Shown here one piece after another: positions 1-6,266 of a DNA stretch of 12,337 bases. Made by a program: the position numbers and the translations under genes. Below the pieces are notes generated by a model, which worked only from the letters and a program-made list of their open reading frames with translations, made no database searches and had not been told where the DNA came from. The stretch is taken from contig JAPPKT010000163.1 of the NCBI GenBank assembly GCA_028819675.1, positions 1 to 12,337 of the forward strand. The letters run 5' to 3'. The first letter of the stretch is position 1, and the number at the start of each line of letters is the position of its first letter. The DNA is from Caldilineaceae bacterium (GTDB lineage Bacteria > Chloroflexota > Anaerolineae > Caldilineales > Caldilineaceae).

Positions 1-14
1 CCCCCCCCCCCCCC
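1..14. repeat. Poly-C run at window start
   Basis: The window begins with 14 uninterrupted C residues. Homopolymers of this length are uncommon in bacterial chromosomes, so this may be a contig edge or a sequencing/assembly artefact, or a real phase-variable type tract whose gene lies outside the window. Nothing in the window lets me choose between these. Confidence 0.6.
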
Positions 15-17
15 AAA

Positions 18-46
18 TGGGCGGCCCTAATCGCCCCGACCGCCCA
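18..46. terminator. GC-rich stem-loop, possible terminator of an off-window gene
   Basis: TGGGCGG at 18-24 pairs perfectly with CCGCCCA at 40-46 around a 15-nt loop. A second CGCCC at 32-36 could pair with the same left arm instead. No T-run follows on the plus strand; on the minus strand the left side is AAA, giving TTT after the stem. It could terminate a gene lying to either side or be part of a dispersed palindromic repeat. Confidence 0.25.
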
Positions 47-53
47 GAAATGC

Positions 54-74
54 AGTAGTCAGTAGTCAATGGTC
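54..74. repeat. Three tandem 7-bp units
   Basis: Two exact copies of AGTAGTC (54-60, 61-67) are followed by a diverged copy, AATGGTC (68-74). The run is a short microsatellite-like tract upstream of the aminopeptidase gene. A little downstream TGTCCTGG occurs twice (90-97 and 108-115). No function can be assigned. Confidence 0.6.
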
Positions 75-220
75 AGAGGCGGCGCTTCCTGTCCTGGAAA
101 CTGGTTGTGTCCTGGTTGCTCCCGGAGGCTTGCGAGCGTTCGCCTCAATGTTGGGATGCATCCGCCAGTTATTTCGTTGCAGAATACCACTTCAGAAAGT
201 AAAGAGGACAGTGACTTCCC

Positions 221-1519
221 ATGACATATTCCGATAGGGATCTCGAACAGTACGCCAATCTCCTTATCCGACTAGGCGTCAACCTGCAGCCAGGCCAGTC
301 GCTCGACATTCGCACGGAGCCCGTTCATCGCGAGTTTGCGCTGGCACTTGCGTCCGCTGCCTATGATGCCGGGGCAAAATTCGTCGCCATCGAATACAGT
401 GATATGCGATTGCAAAGCATACGGGCCGACAAGAGTTCGGAGGAGGAACTCAAGCACCTTCCCGCCTATATTGAAGCCATCGCAAACGAACGAAAGGATG
501 ACAGGTGGGCCGCCATCAGCGTAGTTGGCGAAGAAGATCCTTCGCTTCCCGCCCAGATCGATCCCAACAAGCTGCGCATCCTGCAGACCGCCGAGTACCG
601 TGCCACGATGGCGTGGCGGTCGTCGATGATGGAGATGAAGCAGCAGTGGAACGTGGCAGCGCTGCCCACGCCGGCCTGGGCGCAGAAGGTCTTTCCCAAT
701 CTCTCCGCGGAAGAAGCGCTGGGACGCTTCTGGGAGGAGATTCGCCGAACAATCCGCCTGGATACCGACGACCCGCTCTCGGCATGGCAGACACATCTCT
801 CCCATCTTGCGGCGGCACGTTCGACGCTGCAGTCCAAGCAGGTGCGCGCCCTCCACTTTTACGACCCTGCGCCCGGCCCGGATGGACAGCCCTCAACCGA
901 TCTGACAATCGGTCTGACCGACCGGCCGCACTGGGCCGGAGGCAACAGTGGACTCGGTAGCGAAGCAGATGACAGGAGCGGCGCCTCTGCGACTCCCGTT
1001 TTTCTCCCAAACATTCCAACCGAGGAACTGTTCACTACCCCGCACCGCCTGCGGGTAAACGGTTGGACGAGGACGTCCCGCCCCAGCTTCCCTTTTCGCC
1101 GGGAGGTAGCCGAAGCCTGGTTCCGTTTCGAAGACGGTATGGTTGTTGAGTTCTTGGCGGGTGACGACCAGGAAACGTACGAACAGTTCTTCGACGTCGA
1201 CGGCACACGCTTCCTCGGTGAGGTGGCTCTCGTTGATGTGTCATCACCCATATTCGAGAGCGGTCTTACCTACTACAATACGCTTTTCGACGAGAACGCC
1301 GCCTGCCACATCGCTTTCGGCAAGGCGTACCCTATCGGGCTGGAAGGCGGGGCCGACCTGTCAGAGAAGGAACTTGTGGAGGCCGGCGTGAATAACTCGG
1401 ATCTCCATCTGGACGTGATGATAGGCACAGCGACGCTCGACGTGACCGGCCAGCTTGAAGACGGGACCGAACTTGCCATCATGCGTGAGGGCCGGTACAC
1501 GCCCGACGTTCTGGCATGA
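221..1519 (+). CDS. M29 family metallo-aminopeptidase
   Basis: The product (432 residues) is a cytoplasmic leucyl-type aminopeptidase of peptidase family M29 (thermophilic AmpT/AmpS type), which removes N-terminal residues from peptides using two divalent metals. The N-terminal domain is followed by the catalytic domain. Visible signatures are the NIPTEELFTTPH block (264-275, metal ligand E268), E334 in FLGEVALVDV, H363 in ACHIAFGKAY, Y370, and H396/D398 in SDLHLDVMIG. Their spacing matches the ligands known in Thermus AmpT with a constant offset of about 18-20 residues. The ATG has a GAGG at 204-207, a somewhat long 13 nt away. The protein is slightly longer than usual (about 410-418) because of a Ser/Gly-rich insertion at about 242-258. 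Its stop overlaps the start of the next gene, so the two are probably one operon. Family assignment is secure; substrate preference is not known. Confidence 0.95.
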   Translation: MTYSDRDLEQYANLLIRLGVNLQPGQSLDIRTEPVHREFALALASAAYDAGAKFVAIEYSDMRLQSIRADKSSEEELKHLPAYIEAIANERKDDRWAAISVVGEEDPSLPAQIDPNKLRILQTAEYRATMAWRSSMMEMKQQWNVAALPTPAWAQKVFPNLSAEEALGRFWEEIRRTIRLDTDDPLSAWQTHLSHLAAARSTLQSKQVRALHFYDPAPGPDGQPSTDLTIGLTDRPHWAGGNSGLGSEADDRSGASATPVFLPNIPTEELFTTPHRLRVNGWTRTSRPSFPFRREVAEAWFRFEDGMVVEFLAGDDQETYEQFFDVDGTRFLGEVALVDVSSPIFESGLTYYNTLFDENAACHIAFGKAYPIGLEGGADLSEKELVEAGVNNSDLHLDVMIGTATLDVTGQLEDGTELAIMREGRYTPDVLA

Positions 1520-2475
1520 ATGTGGACGACCCCCTGCAACCCTTTCTTGCCGATCAGCGAGCGGTCATACTCGATGGCGGCCTCGCGACCGAGTTGGAGC
1601 GGAGAGGCGCGGACCTGCGCGACGAGCTGTGGTCTGCCCGGCTACTGATCGAAGATCCGGCATCGATTCGCCAACTCCATCTTGACTACTTCCTGGCCGG
1701 CGCCGACGTAGCAGTCAGCGCAAGCTACCAGGCCAGCTTCGAGGGCTTCGCGCGCCGCGGCCTTAGCAGAAATGAAAGCTGGGCCCTAATGCAAAGCAGT
1801 GTACGTATCGCGCAGCAGGCGCGCGACCAATTCTGGGAAGTACTGCGCGACCCAGCCGACAGCAGACATCGAAAACGACCTTTGGTCGCCGCGTCGGTCG
1901 GCAGCTATGGCGCCTTCCTCGCTGACGGTTCCGAGTATCGCGGCGACTACAATATCTCCGACCAGGCGTTGAGGGATTGGCACCGCCCGAGGGTAGAAGC
2001 ATTGCTGGAAGCAGAGCCGGACCTGCTCGCCTGCGAGACAATTCCATGTTTCCAGGAAGGTGAGGTCCTGGTCGACCTCCTGGACGAATGCGGAAACACG
2101 CCTGCCTGGCTAAGTTTCAGCTGCCGCGACGGAGAAAGTGTATGCAGCGGCGAGAGGTTCGACGCCTGCGTTGAACTTGCAAACAGTTCCCGTGCCGTCG
2201 TCGCCGCCGGCTTGAACTGCACTGCGCCTCGTTACGCCGAGCTGCTGTTGAGCAGTGCCGGCAGAGTAACTGAAAAGCCTCTCGTCTGCTATCCGAATAG
2301 CGGTGAGACGTGGGACGGTGCCTCCAAGACATGGACTTCCAACAGTGATGAAGGCAGATTCGCCGATCGAGCCGTCACTTGGAACACCATCGGAGCCCGA
2401 CTGATTGGCGGCTGTTGCCGCACATCGCCAGACGACATACGGGCCTTGGCCTCTCTCCTGGATCCCGTCCGTTAG
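1516..2475 (+). CDS. mmuM: Homocysteine S-methyltransferase
   Basis: This 319-residue protein belongs to the zinc-dependent homocysteine S-methyltransferase family (MmuM/BHMT fold). Such enzymes transfer a methyl group from S-methylmethionine or S-adenosylmethionine to homocysteine to make methionine in the cytoplasm. The signature ILDGGLATELERRG lies near the N-terminus (18-31). The three zinc-binding cysteines are C235 (GLNCTAP) and the C300-C301 pair in IGGCCRTSP near the C-terminus, as in the family. The length is typical. The ATG sits in an ATGA overlap with the upstream aminopeptidase stop and has no good Shine-Dalgarno of its own, which points to translational coupling. No S-methylmethionine permease or other methionine gene is adjacent, so the methyl donor cannot be deduced here. 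The gene name is by family similarity. Confidence 0.93.
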   Translation: MNVDDPLQPFLADQRAVILDGGLATELERRGADLRDELWSARLLIEDPASIRQLHLDYFLAGADVAVSASYQASFEGFARRGLSRNESWALMQSSVRIAQQARDQFWEVLRDPADSRHRKRPLVAASVGSYGAFLADGSEYRGDYNISDQALRDWHRPRVEALLEAEPDLLACETIPCFQEGEVLVDLLDECGNTPAWLSFSCRDGESVCSGERFDACVELANSSRAVVAAGLNCTAPRYAELLLSSAGRVTEKPLVCYPNSGETWDGASKTWTSNSDEGRFADRAVTWNTIGARLIGGCCRTSPDDIRALASLLDPVR

Positions 2476-2533
2476 TTGGAACACACTCCAGGCTCCGTTG
2501 ACATTTTGGGGTTGTGAGAAACAGTGCCAATCG

Positions 2534-2625
2534 ATCCGCGAAGGCACGCGAAGAACACCTCTTTGTCCGCGGAGGACGCGGAGGGACGCAGAGAACACCT
2601 CTCTTTGATCGGCGAAGTCACGCGA
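2534..2625. repeat. Imperfect tandem repeat with 40-bp period
   Basis: GAACACCTCT occurs at 2553-2562 and again at 2593-2602, exactly 40 bp apart. Each copy is followed by CTTTG or CTCTTTG and a run of CGCGAAG/GCGGAGG-like motifs (2536-2552, 2566-2592, 2609-2625). On the minus strand this reads as CTTCGCG / CCTCCGCG blocks. I recall similar intergenic runs from many environmental bacterial genomes, but could not search for them. Confidence 0.6.
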
Positions 2626-2652
2626 ATGGCCAGGAGGAGGGGCAAATAGCAT

Positions 2653-2703
2653 GGCACCCACAAGGGAGGCAACAACCAGGGCACCCACAAGGGGTACCCC
2701 TAC
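2653..2703. repeat. Duplicated CACCCACAAGGG palindromic repeat
   Basis: GGCACCCACAAGGG occurs at 2653-2666 and again at 2680-2693, 27 bp apart. The second copy continues into the perfect 10-bp palindrome GGGGTACCCC (2691-2700) and ends in TAC. Read on the minus strand it begins GTAGGGGTACCCCTTGTGGG. That resembles a dispersed palindromic repeat (GTAGGGGC...CCTTGTGG...GCCC) that I recall from Chloroflexi and other phyla; this is from memory and not verified. Confidence 0.55.
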
Positions 2704-2757
2704 CGTTGGAATGGCTGGTTGAAATGTCAACAGGCCCTAGCCATCGGCGCGGACGCG

Positions 2758-2790
2758 AAAGGAGCCGGCCTCTGGTAAGAGTCCGACTCC
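2758..2790 (-). terminator. Hairpin terminator for the cytochrome gene
   Basis: On the minus strand GGAGTCGG (2790-2783) pairs with CCGGCTCC (2768-2761). After one A/G mismatch, CTCT (2781-2778) pairs with AGAG (2773-2770) around a TACC tetraloop. That is a 12-bp stem with one U-G wobble, followed by UUU. It starts 33 nt after the cytochrome stop codon. The wobble would be a C-A mismatch in the opposite transcript, so the hairpin is best formed by the minus-strand RNA. The U-tract is short, so termination may be partial. Confidence 0.55.
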
Positions 2791-2822
2791 GTATTTCCCA
2801 ATCGGTTGAGAGTGAAATGCGC

Positions 2823-3362
2823 CTACTCGGCTCGCTGCGCAAGCAGGTAGGTCAGGAGGTCAGCCAGGTCCTGCTCGCTGAGGTCCTCGGAGTAAGTCTC
2901 GGGCATAACGTCGGAGGTATAGCCGTCAACAATGTAGTCGTTCGGGTTGATAATACTCGTGTACAGGTACAGTGCCGGCCCTGCGAGACCCAACTGTTCG
3001 GCCCGACCAACTGCGGTGTCGGCTATTTCAAGCCACGTGGGGGCTACATCGACCAGGCTGTTGTCGGTTACGTGGCAACCGATGCAGTTGTGGGGGACTG
3101 TCAGGTCAAGGCCCCTTTCGGCATCTCCCGGGATCAGGGCCACTATCTCTTCAGGCAGTCCCGCCAGAACCTCTTCATCACTGAGGCCGGCAATGCGCGG
3201 CCGCGGCGTCGGCGTTGGCGGCACGAATGTCTCCCCCTCGGCGAGAACCACCATGTTGGGCGAGATCAACTGCAGCCGCGGATTCGGCGCACATGCGCTT
3301 ACCACGATAAGAGCCAGAAGAAAACAGACAATGGCAAGCAGGAAAGACTTACGACGTACCAT
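2823..3362 (-). CDS. Monohaem c-type cytochrome lipoprotein
   Basis: The product (179 residues) is an extracytoplasmic electron carrier anchored by lipid. A positively charged start and hydrophobic segment (6-23) end in a lipobox-like VSAC, making C24 the likely lipidated cysteine. A flexible linker follows with PPTPTPRPR at about 48-56. The single haem site is CIGCH at 93-97, and the probable distal ligand is M153 in DVMPETY, after which a C-terminal helix closes the cytochrome c fold. A GGAG lies 7 nt before the ATG and decides the start. No oxidase, alternative complex III or Sox gene is adjacent, so the redox partner is unknown. It is divergent from the PCD-like gene and stands alone, with its own terminator hairpin downstream. 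Assignment as a class I-like cytochrome c domain is firm; the role in respiration is inferred. Confidence 0.9.
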   Translation of the reverse strand: MVRRKSFLLAIVCFLLALIVVSACAPNPRLQLISPNMVVLAEGETFVPPTPTPRPRIAGLSDEEVLAGLPEEIVALIPGDAERGLDLTVPHNCIGCHVTDNSLVDVAPTWLEIADTAVGRAEQLGLAGPALYLYTSIINPNDYIVDGYTSDVMPETYSEDLSEQDLADLLTYLLAQRAE

Positions 3363-3434
3363 TCACTATCTCCATCAAAAGGTTAAGCGACCAGATCCTT
3401 ATCGCAAATAGGAATGTCACGAAATTCAGCCGCT

Positions 3435-3440
3435 ATTATA
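3435..3440 (-). promoter_or_regulatory. Possible -10 element of the cytochrome gene
   Basis: A perfect TATAAT occurs on the minus strand about 72 nt before the cytochrome ATG, within an AT-rich palindrome (TTATATAA, 3436-3443). No recognisable -35 hexamer stands at the right distance (CGGTAA with a 17-nt spacer), so this is a weak call based on the hexamer and its position only. Confidence 0.3.
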
Positions 3441-3599
3441 TAACATGAGCCCACGCTTTACCGCATTCGGACTCAGCTTGAAACAGATTTCACGATTGGC
3501 ACGGGGGGCGGAAGAGCGGACAATTCGGATCAGCGATGCAGAACAGAATCGTGTAAAGTACCTGTCATAAATAAACCTTAACCTCTCCAGGGGGGATAC

Positions 3600-3944
3600 A
3601 TGGAAGCAAGAAAGGACGAAAGGGAAGTCAGCCTCTGGCTTGAAGAAAATCTGCCCACGTGGGAGCTGCGCAAGGACCGGTTGTTCAGGCTTATCAATAC
3701 GCCTAACTGGCGCGTAACGTTGATGACCGCTAACGCCATCGGTTTCCTGGCGGAAGCCGCCTACCATCATCCACGCCTTATTCTCAATTATCGCTCGATC
3801 GAGATTTACTTGACCACGCAAGACGCCGGTGGTCTGACCCAAAAGGACCTCGATCTAGCTTTGAAGATAGAGGAAACGGTTCGCTGGCCTCGAAGGGAAG
3901 GGGACACGCTTGGCACCAGGCCCAGAGATTGGCTTCGCAGTTGA
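3600..3944 (+). CDS. Pterin-4a-carbinolamine dehydratase-like protein
   Basis: This 114-residue protein belongs to the PCD/DCoH family, which dehydrates 4a-hydroxytetrahydropterin formed by aromatic amino acid hydroxylases; some members have other, cofactor-related roles. The family motif is clear: E52-x3-H56-H57-P58, aromatic Y64 after five residues, then x9, then x8 to D83, inside LTTQDAGGLTQKD. One position deviates: the third motif residue, normally His or Trp, is Gln74. By spacing (17 after the second His) Q74 corresponds to His79 of mammalian PCD. The ATG is preceded by an AGGGGGG Shine-Dalgarno (3589-3595). No phenylalanine hydroxylase or pterin gene is nearby. The C-terminus extends about 20 residues past the domain. 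The fold is confident; dehydratase activity is uncertain because of Q74. Confidence 0.85.
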   Translation: MEARKDEREVSLWLEENLPTWELRKDRLFRLINTPNWRVTLMTANAIGFLAEAAYHHPRLILNYRSIEIYLTTQDAGGLTQKDLDLALKIEETVRWPRREGDTLGTRPRDWLRS

Positions 3945-3972
3945 AAAGGGGGACAGTGCCCGGCAGACCAAG

Positions 3973-3996
3973 GCTACCCTATTGGGGTCAGGTAGC
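3973..3996. terminator. Weak stem-loop between convergent genes
   Basis: GCTACC (3973-3978) pairs with GGTAGC (3991-3996) around a 12-nt loop, between the convergent ends of the PCD-like gene and rlmB. No U-tract follows on either strand. Its position suits a bidirectional terminator, but the hairpin is short. Confidence 0.25.
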
Positions 3997-4039
3997 GTAA
4001 CGCAAGAAGGCCATTATCGGGACCGGCCAGGCTTGAGCA

Positions 4040-4810
4040 TCATAAACTGCCGACTGCTGCCGTAGACGCACGCGCCTGAAATGCGTGGAAGAGTACGATG
4101 CTTCCGGCTATCGCCGCGTTCAGGCTGTCCACCGATCCAGCCATCGGGATCGTGATGCAAAAGTCACATTTTTCCCGCGCCAGACGGCTGAGCCCCTTGC
4201 CCTCGTTCCCGATGACGACAGCCAGCGGCCCGCTCAGGTCGGCACTTGAAATTGAAATCGCGTCAGGTCCGAGGTCCAGCCCGACTGTCCAGACATTCGA
4301 CTTCTTTAGGAGGTCGATCGTACGGTTGACGTTGCCCACCTGGGCAACCGGGATGTGCTCCACAGCACCTGAAGAAGCGTTGCTTACGGCTGGTGTAATG
4401 CCTGCGGCGCGTCGTTCAGGCAGAATGACACCGTCCACGCCGAAGGCCTCGCCGCTGCGAAACAGCGTACCCAGATTGCGCGGGTCTTCCAGATGATCCA
4501 GTACCAGAAAAAGGGGATCCGGCTTGCTGGCTGCCCGGTCAAGTATTTCGTCGAGTTCTGCGTAAGGAAAGGGGCCCGTTTCGAGCGCAACGCCCTGGGG
4601 ATTCAACTGTGCACGTCGAATGCGGTCGAAAATACCGCCCTCCACGTGCCGCGTAGGGATTCTGTTTTTCTGGGCCAGGTTTACGATGTCTGCGAGGTTG
4701 CCCTTGGGGGCAGACCTGCCGTCTCCTTCCAACCACAACCGGTAGTAGTGTCGCCTTCCTGCACGCATGGCCTCCAGGACGGCGTGCCGGCCTACGAGCA
4801 GTTCGCTCAC
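4040..4810 (-). CDS. rlmB: 23S rRNA 2'-O-methyltransferase, RlmB/TrmH family
   Basis: The product (256 residues) is a SPOUT-class, SAM-dependent RNA ribose methyltransferase of TrmH group 3, most like RlmB, which methylates G2251 (E. coli numbering) in the 23S rRNA peptidyl-transferase loop. An N-terminal substrate-binding domain (about 1-80) is followed by the knotted catalytic domain. Motif 1 is [17 protein letters not shown] (N112, R118), motif 2 is GNEGKGLS (201-208, E203), and motif 3 is [15 protein letters not shown] (221-235). The start is GTG at 4810, forming a GTGA overlap with the cysS stop, with GAGGA six bases upstream, so cysS and rlmB are cotranscribed and probably coupled. Length and motifs fit the family. 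Paralogous SpoU enzymes with other target sites cannot be excluded by motif alone. Confidence 0.9.
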   Translation of the reverse strand: MSELLVGRHAVLEAMRAGRRHYYRLWLEGDGRSAPKGNLADIVNLAQKNRIPTRHVEGGIFDRIRRAQLNPQGVALETGPFPYAELDEILDRAASKPDPLFLVLDHLEDPRNLGTLFRSGEAFGVDGVILPERRAAGITPAVSNASSGAVEHIPVAQVGNVNRTIDLLKKSNVWTVGLDLGPDAISISSADLSGPLAVVIGNEGKGLSRLAREKCDFCITIPMAGSVDSLNAAIAGSIVLFHAFQARASTAAVGSL

Positions 4811-6219
4811 CTGGCGTCCTCAATCCGCCAGGTTGTACCGTCCGGTGTGTCCTCCAACTGGACCGAGTGAGCCGCCAGCCCTTCACGAACCAAATCTGCC
4901 ACCGTCCATTGCTTCTGTTCGCGCAATGTGGTGCGTATTGAGACCAGAAGGTCGATGAATGGCTTGGCCGCAAGAACGTCACCGTTCCTGACGTCGGATT
5001 CGTCCAGCGACAGGCCCAGGACGCCTGTCAGCTCACGCAGCGTATCCTGTGCGGCTTGGAAAAAAGGTCCGGAAATTCCTGCCGCGCGTGCCGAGTTAAT
5101 CGCCCTTACAAGTTCGAACAGGTGCGAAAGAGCTGCGCTTGTGTTGAAGTCATCGTCCATCGCCTGGCAGAAGCCGCTGCGAGCGGACTCCGTCGTTTCG
5201 CGCAGATTGTTGACTTCCTCGCCCACCGCAACGGTCCCTGAAGCCGGGCGCAGACCCCCACGTAGTCGGGCCGTGCTGCGCACGGCTGCGCCAATCGACT
5301 CATCCGAATAGGTGACCGGCTTGCGATAGTGCCCGGAGAAGATAAGCATGCGCAGCGCATCGGCTGAGTACTGGCTCAGAAAACTGTCGATTGTCACGAG
5401 GTTTCCAATCGACTTGCTCATCTTTTCGCCGGACAGCTGGAGCATCCCGTTGTGGACCCAATAGCGGGCAAATTGCTTTCCTGTCAGACTCTCGCTCTGC
5501 GCGATTTCGTTTTCGTGATGCGGAAAAATCAGGTCGTTTCCGCCGCCGTGAATGTCGATCCTCTCTCCCAGATGGTGCAGGCACATGACCGAACATTCGA
5601 TGTGCCAGCCAGGCCGGCCAGGGCCCCAGGGGCTTTCCCAAGAAGGCTCGCCCTCCTTGGCCCCCTTCCATAGGGCAAAGTCGGCCTCGTGCTCTTTGCC
5701 CTCTTCGCCGGCGACACGCGTACCGGTAACGGCATCCTCCTGCCGGCGGCGGCTAAGCCTTCCGTAATCGTCATCTTTGTCGACTCGGAAATAGACGCTG
5801 CCATCCACGGCGTATGCGAAGTCGGCTTCTCCTAACTCCTCGATAGCGCGAATGATGTTCGAAATCTCGCTGGTCACGCGCGGGTAGGTGTCCGCCGGCT
5901 TGATATTCAGGTCGCTCAGGTGCGTCAGATACTTGTCGGTAAAGTATTGTGCCAACTCAAAGGGATCCTGACCCGTCTCCTGGGCGCGGACGATGATCTT
6001 GTCATCCACATCGGTGAAATTGGTGACGTAGGTTACTTCATGTCCGGTGAACTCCAGGTACCGGCGGATCATATCAAAAACGATTGCGCTCATCGCGTGG
6101 CCGATATGGGCGTCCGCGTAGACTGTCGGTCCGCAGACGTACATGCGCACTCTACCCTCTTCCAAAGTCTCGAACGGTTCGCGGCGACGTGTCAGCGTAT
6201 TATAGATATTGAGCGTCAT
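4807..6219 (-). CDS. cysS: Cysteinyl-tRNA synthetase
   Basis: This class I aminoacyl-tRNA synthetase (470 residues from the chosen start) charges tRNA-Cys in the cytoplasm. The Rossmann catalytic core carries HIGH at 38-41 (in [10 protein letters not shown]) and KMSKS at 266-270 ([10 protein letters not shown]). The zinc site that selects cysteine is intact: C29, C209, H234 and E238, almost identical in numbering to E. coli CysRS. The DALR helical domain follows from about 330. A TTG at 6222 is in frame, but ATG at 6219 is preferred because AGGA stands six bases before it. It lies 47 bp after the PIN/TRAM gene and overlaps rlmB by 4 bp. The full-length form (not MshC or a short Cys ligase) is supported by length, motifs and the C-terminal domain. 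Confidence 0.97.
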   Translation of the reverse strand: MTLNIYNTLTRRREPFETLEEGRVRMYVCGPTVYADAHIGHAMSAIVFDMIRRYLEFTGHEVTYVTNFTDVDDKIIVRAQETGQDPFELAQYFTDKYLTHLSDLNIKPADTYPRVTSEISNIIRAIEELGEADFAYAVDGSVYFRVDKDDDYGRLSRRRQEDAVTGTRVAGEEGKEHEADFALWKGAKEGEPSWESPWGPGRPGWHIECSVMCLHHLGERIDIHGGGNDLIFPHHENEIAQSESLTGKQFARYWVHNGMLQLSGEKMSKSIGNLVTIDSFLSQYSADALRMLIFSGHYRKPVTYSDESIGAAVRSTARLRGGLRPASGTVAVGEEVNNLRETTESARSGFCQAMDDDFNTSAALSHLFELVRAINSARAAGISGPFFQAAQDTLRELTGVLGLSLDESDVRNGDVLAAKPFIDLLVSIRTTLREQKQWTVADLVREGLAAHSVQLEDTPDGTTWRIEDAR

Positions 6220-6266
6220 CAATGTTCCTGTCGTTTGCCCAACCGATGTTCAAAGTGAATGTAACT

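Larger units (their letters stand above)
2497..2731. repeat. Segment bounded by a 10-bp inverted repeat (MITE-like)
   Basis: GTTGACATTT at 2497-2506 recurs as its exact reverse complement AAATGTCAAC at 2722-2731. The enclosed 235 bp contain both repeat families of this intergenic block and no coding signal. The bases just outside are AGGCTCC (left) and AGGCCCT (right), an imperfect 5-of-7 direct match that could be a degraded target duplication. A 10-bp match could also arise by chance in a region this size, so a mobile-element reading is tentative. Confidence 0.35.
2476..2822. other. Repeat-rich intergenic block without a credible gene
   Basis: This 347-bp stretch separates the homocysteine methyltransferase (+) from the cytochrome gene (-); both are transcribed into it. 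Long open frames cross it on both strands, but their translations are Arg/Pro-rich, match no family, and run antisense into the flanking genes. It holds a 10-bp inverted repeat (2497-2506 / 2722-2731), a 40-bp period imperfect tandem repeat of CGCGAAG-like motifs, two copies of a CACCCACAAGGG motif, and a hairpin at 2761-2790. All are listed separately. Confidence 0.75.

Noticed and set aside
2110..2730. 206-codon minus-strand frame entering the end of the homocysteine methyltransferase gene
   Set aside because: The N-terminal VGVPLVGALVVASLVGAML stretch looks like a membrane helix but is encoded by the CACCCACAAGGG repeats, and the rest is antisense to mmuM.
2514..3386. 290-codon plus-strand frame across the repeat island and the cytochrome gene
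   Set aside because: It begins in repeats and runs antisense to the cytochrome; the Arg/Gly-rich translation looks non-coding.
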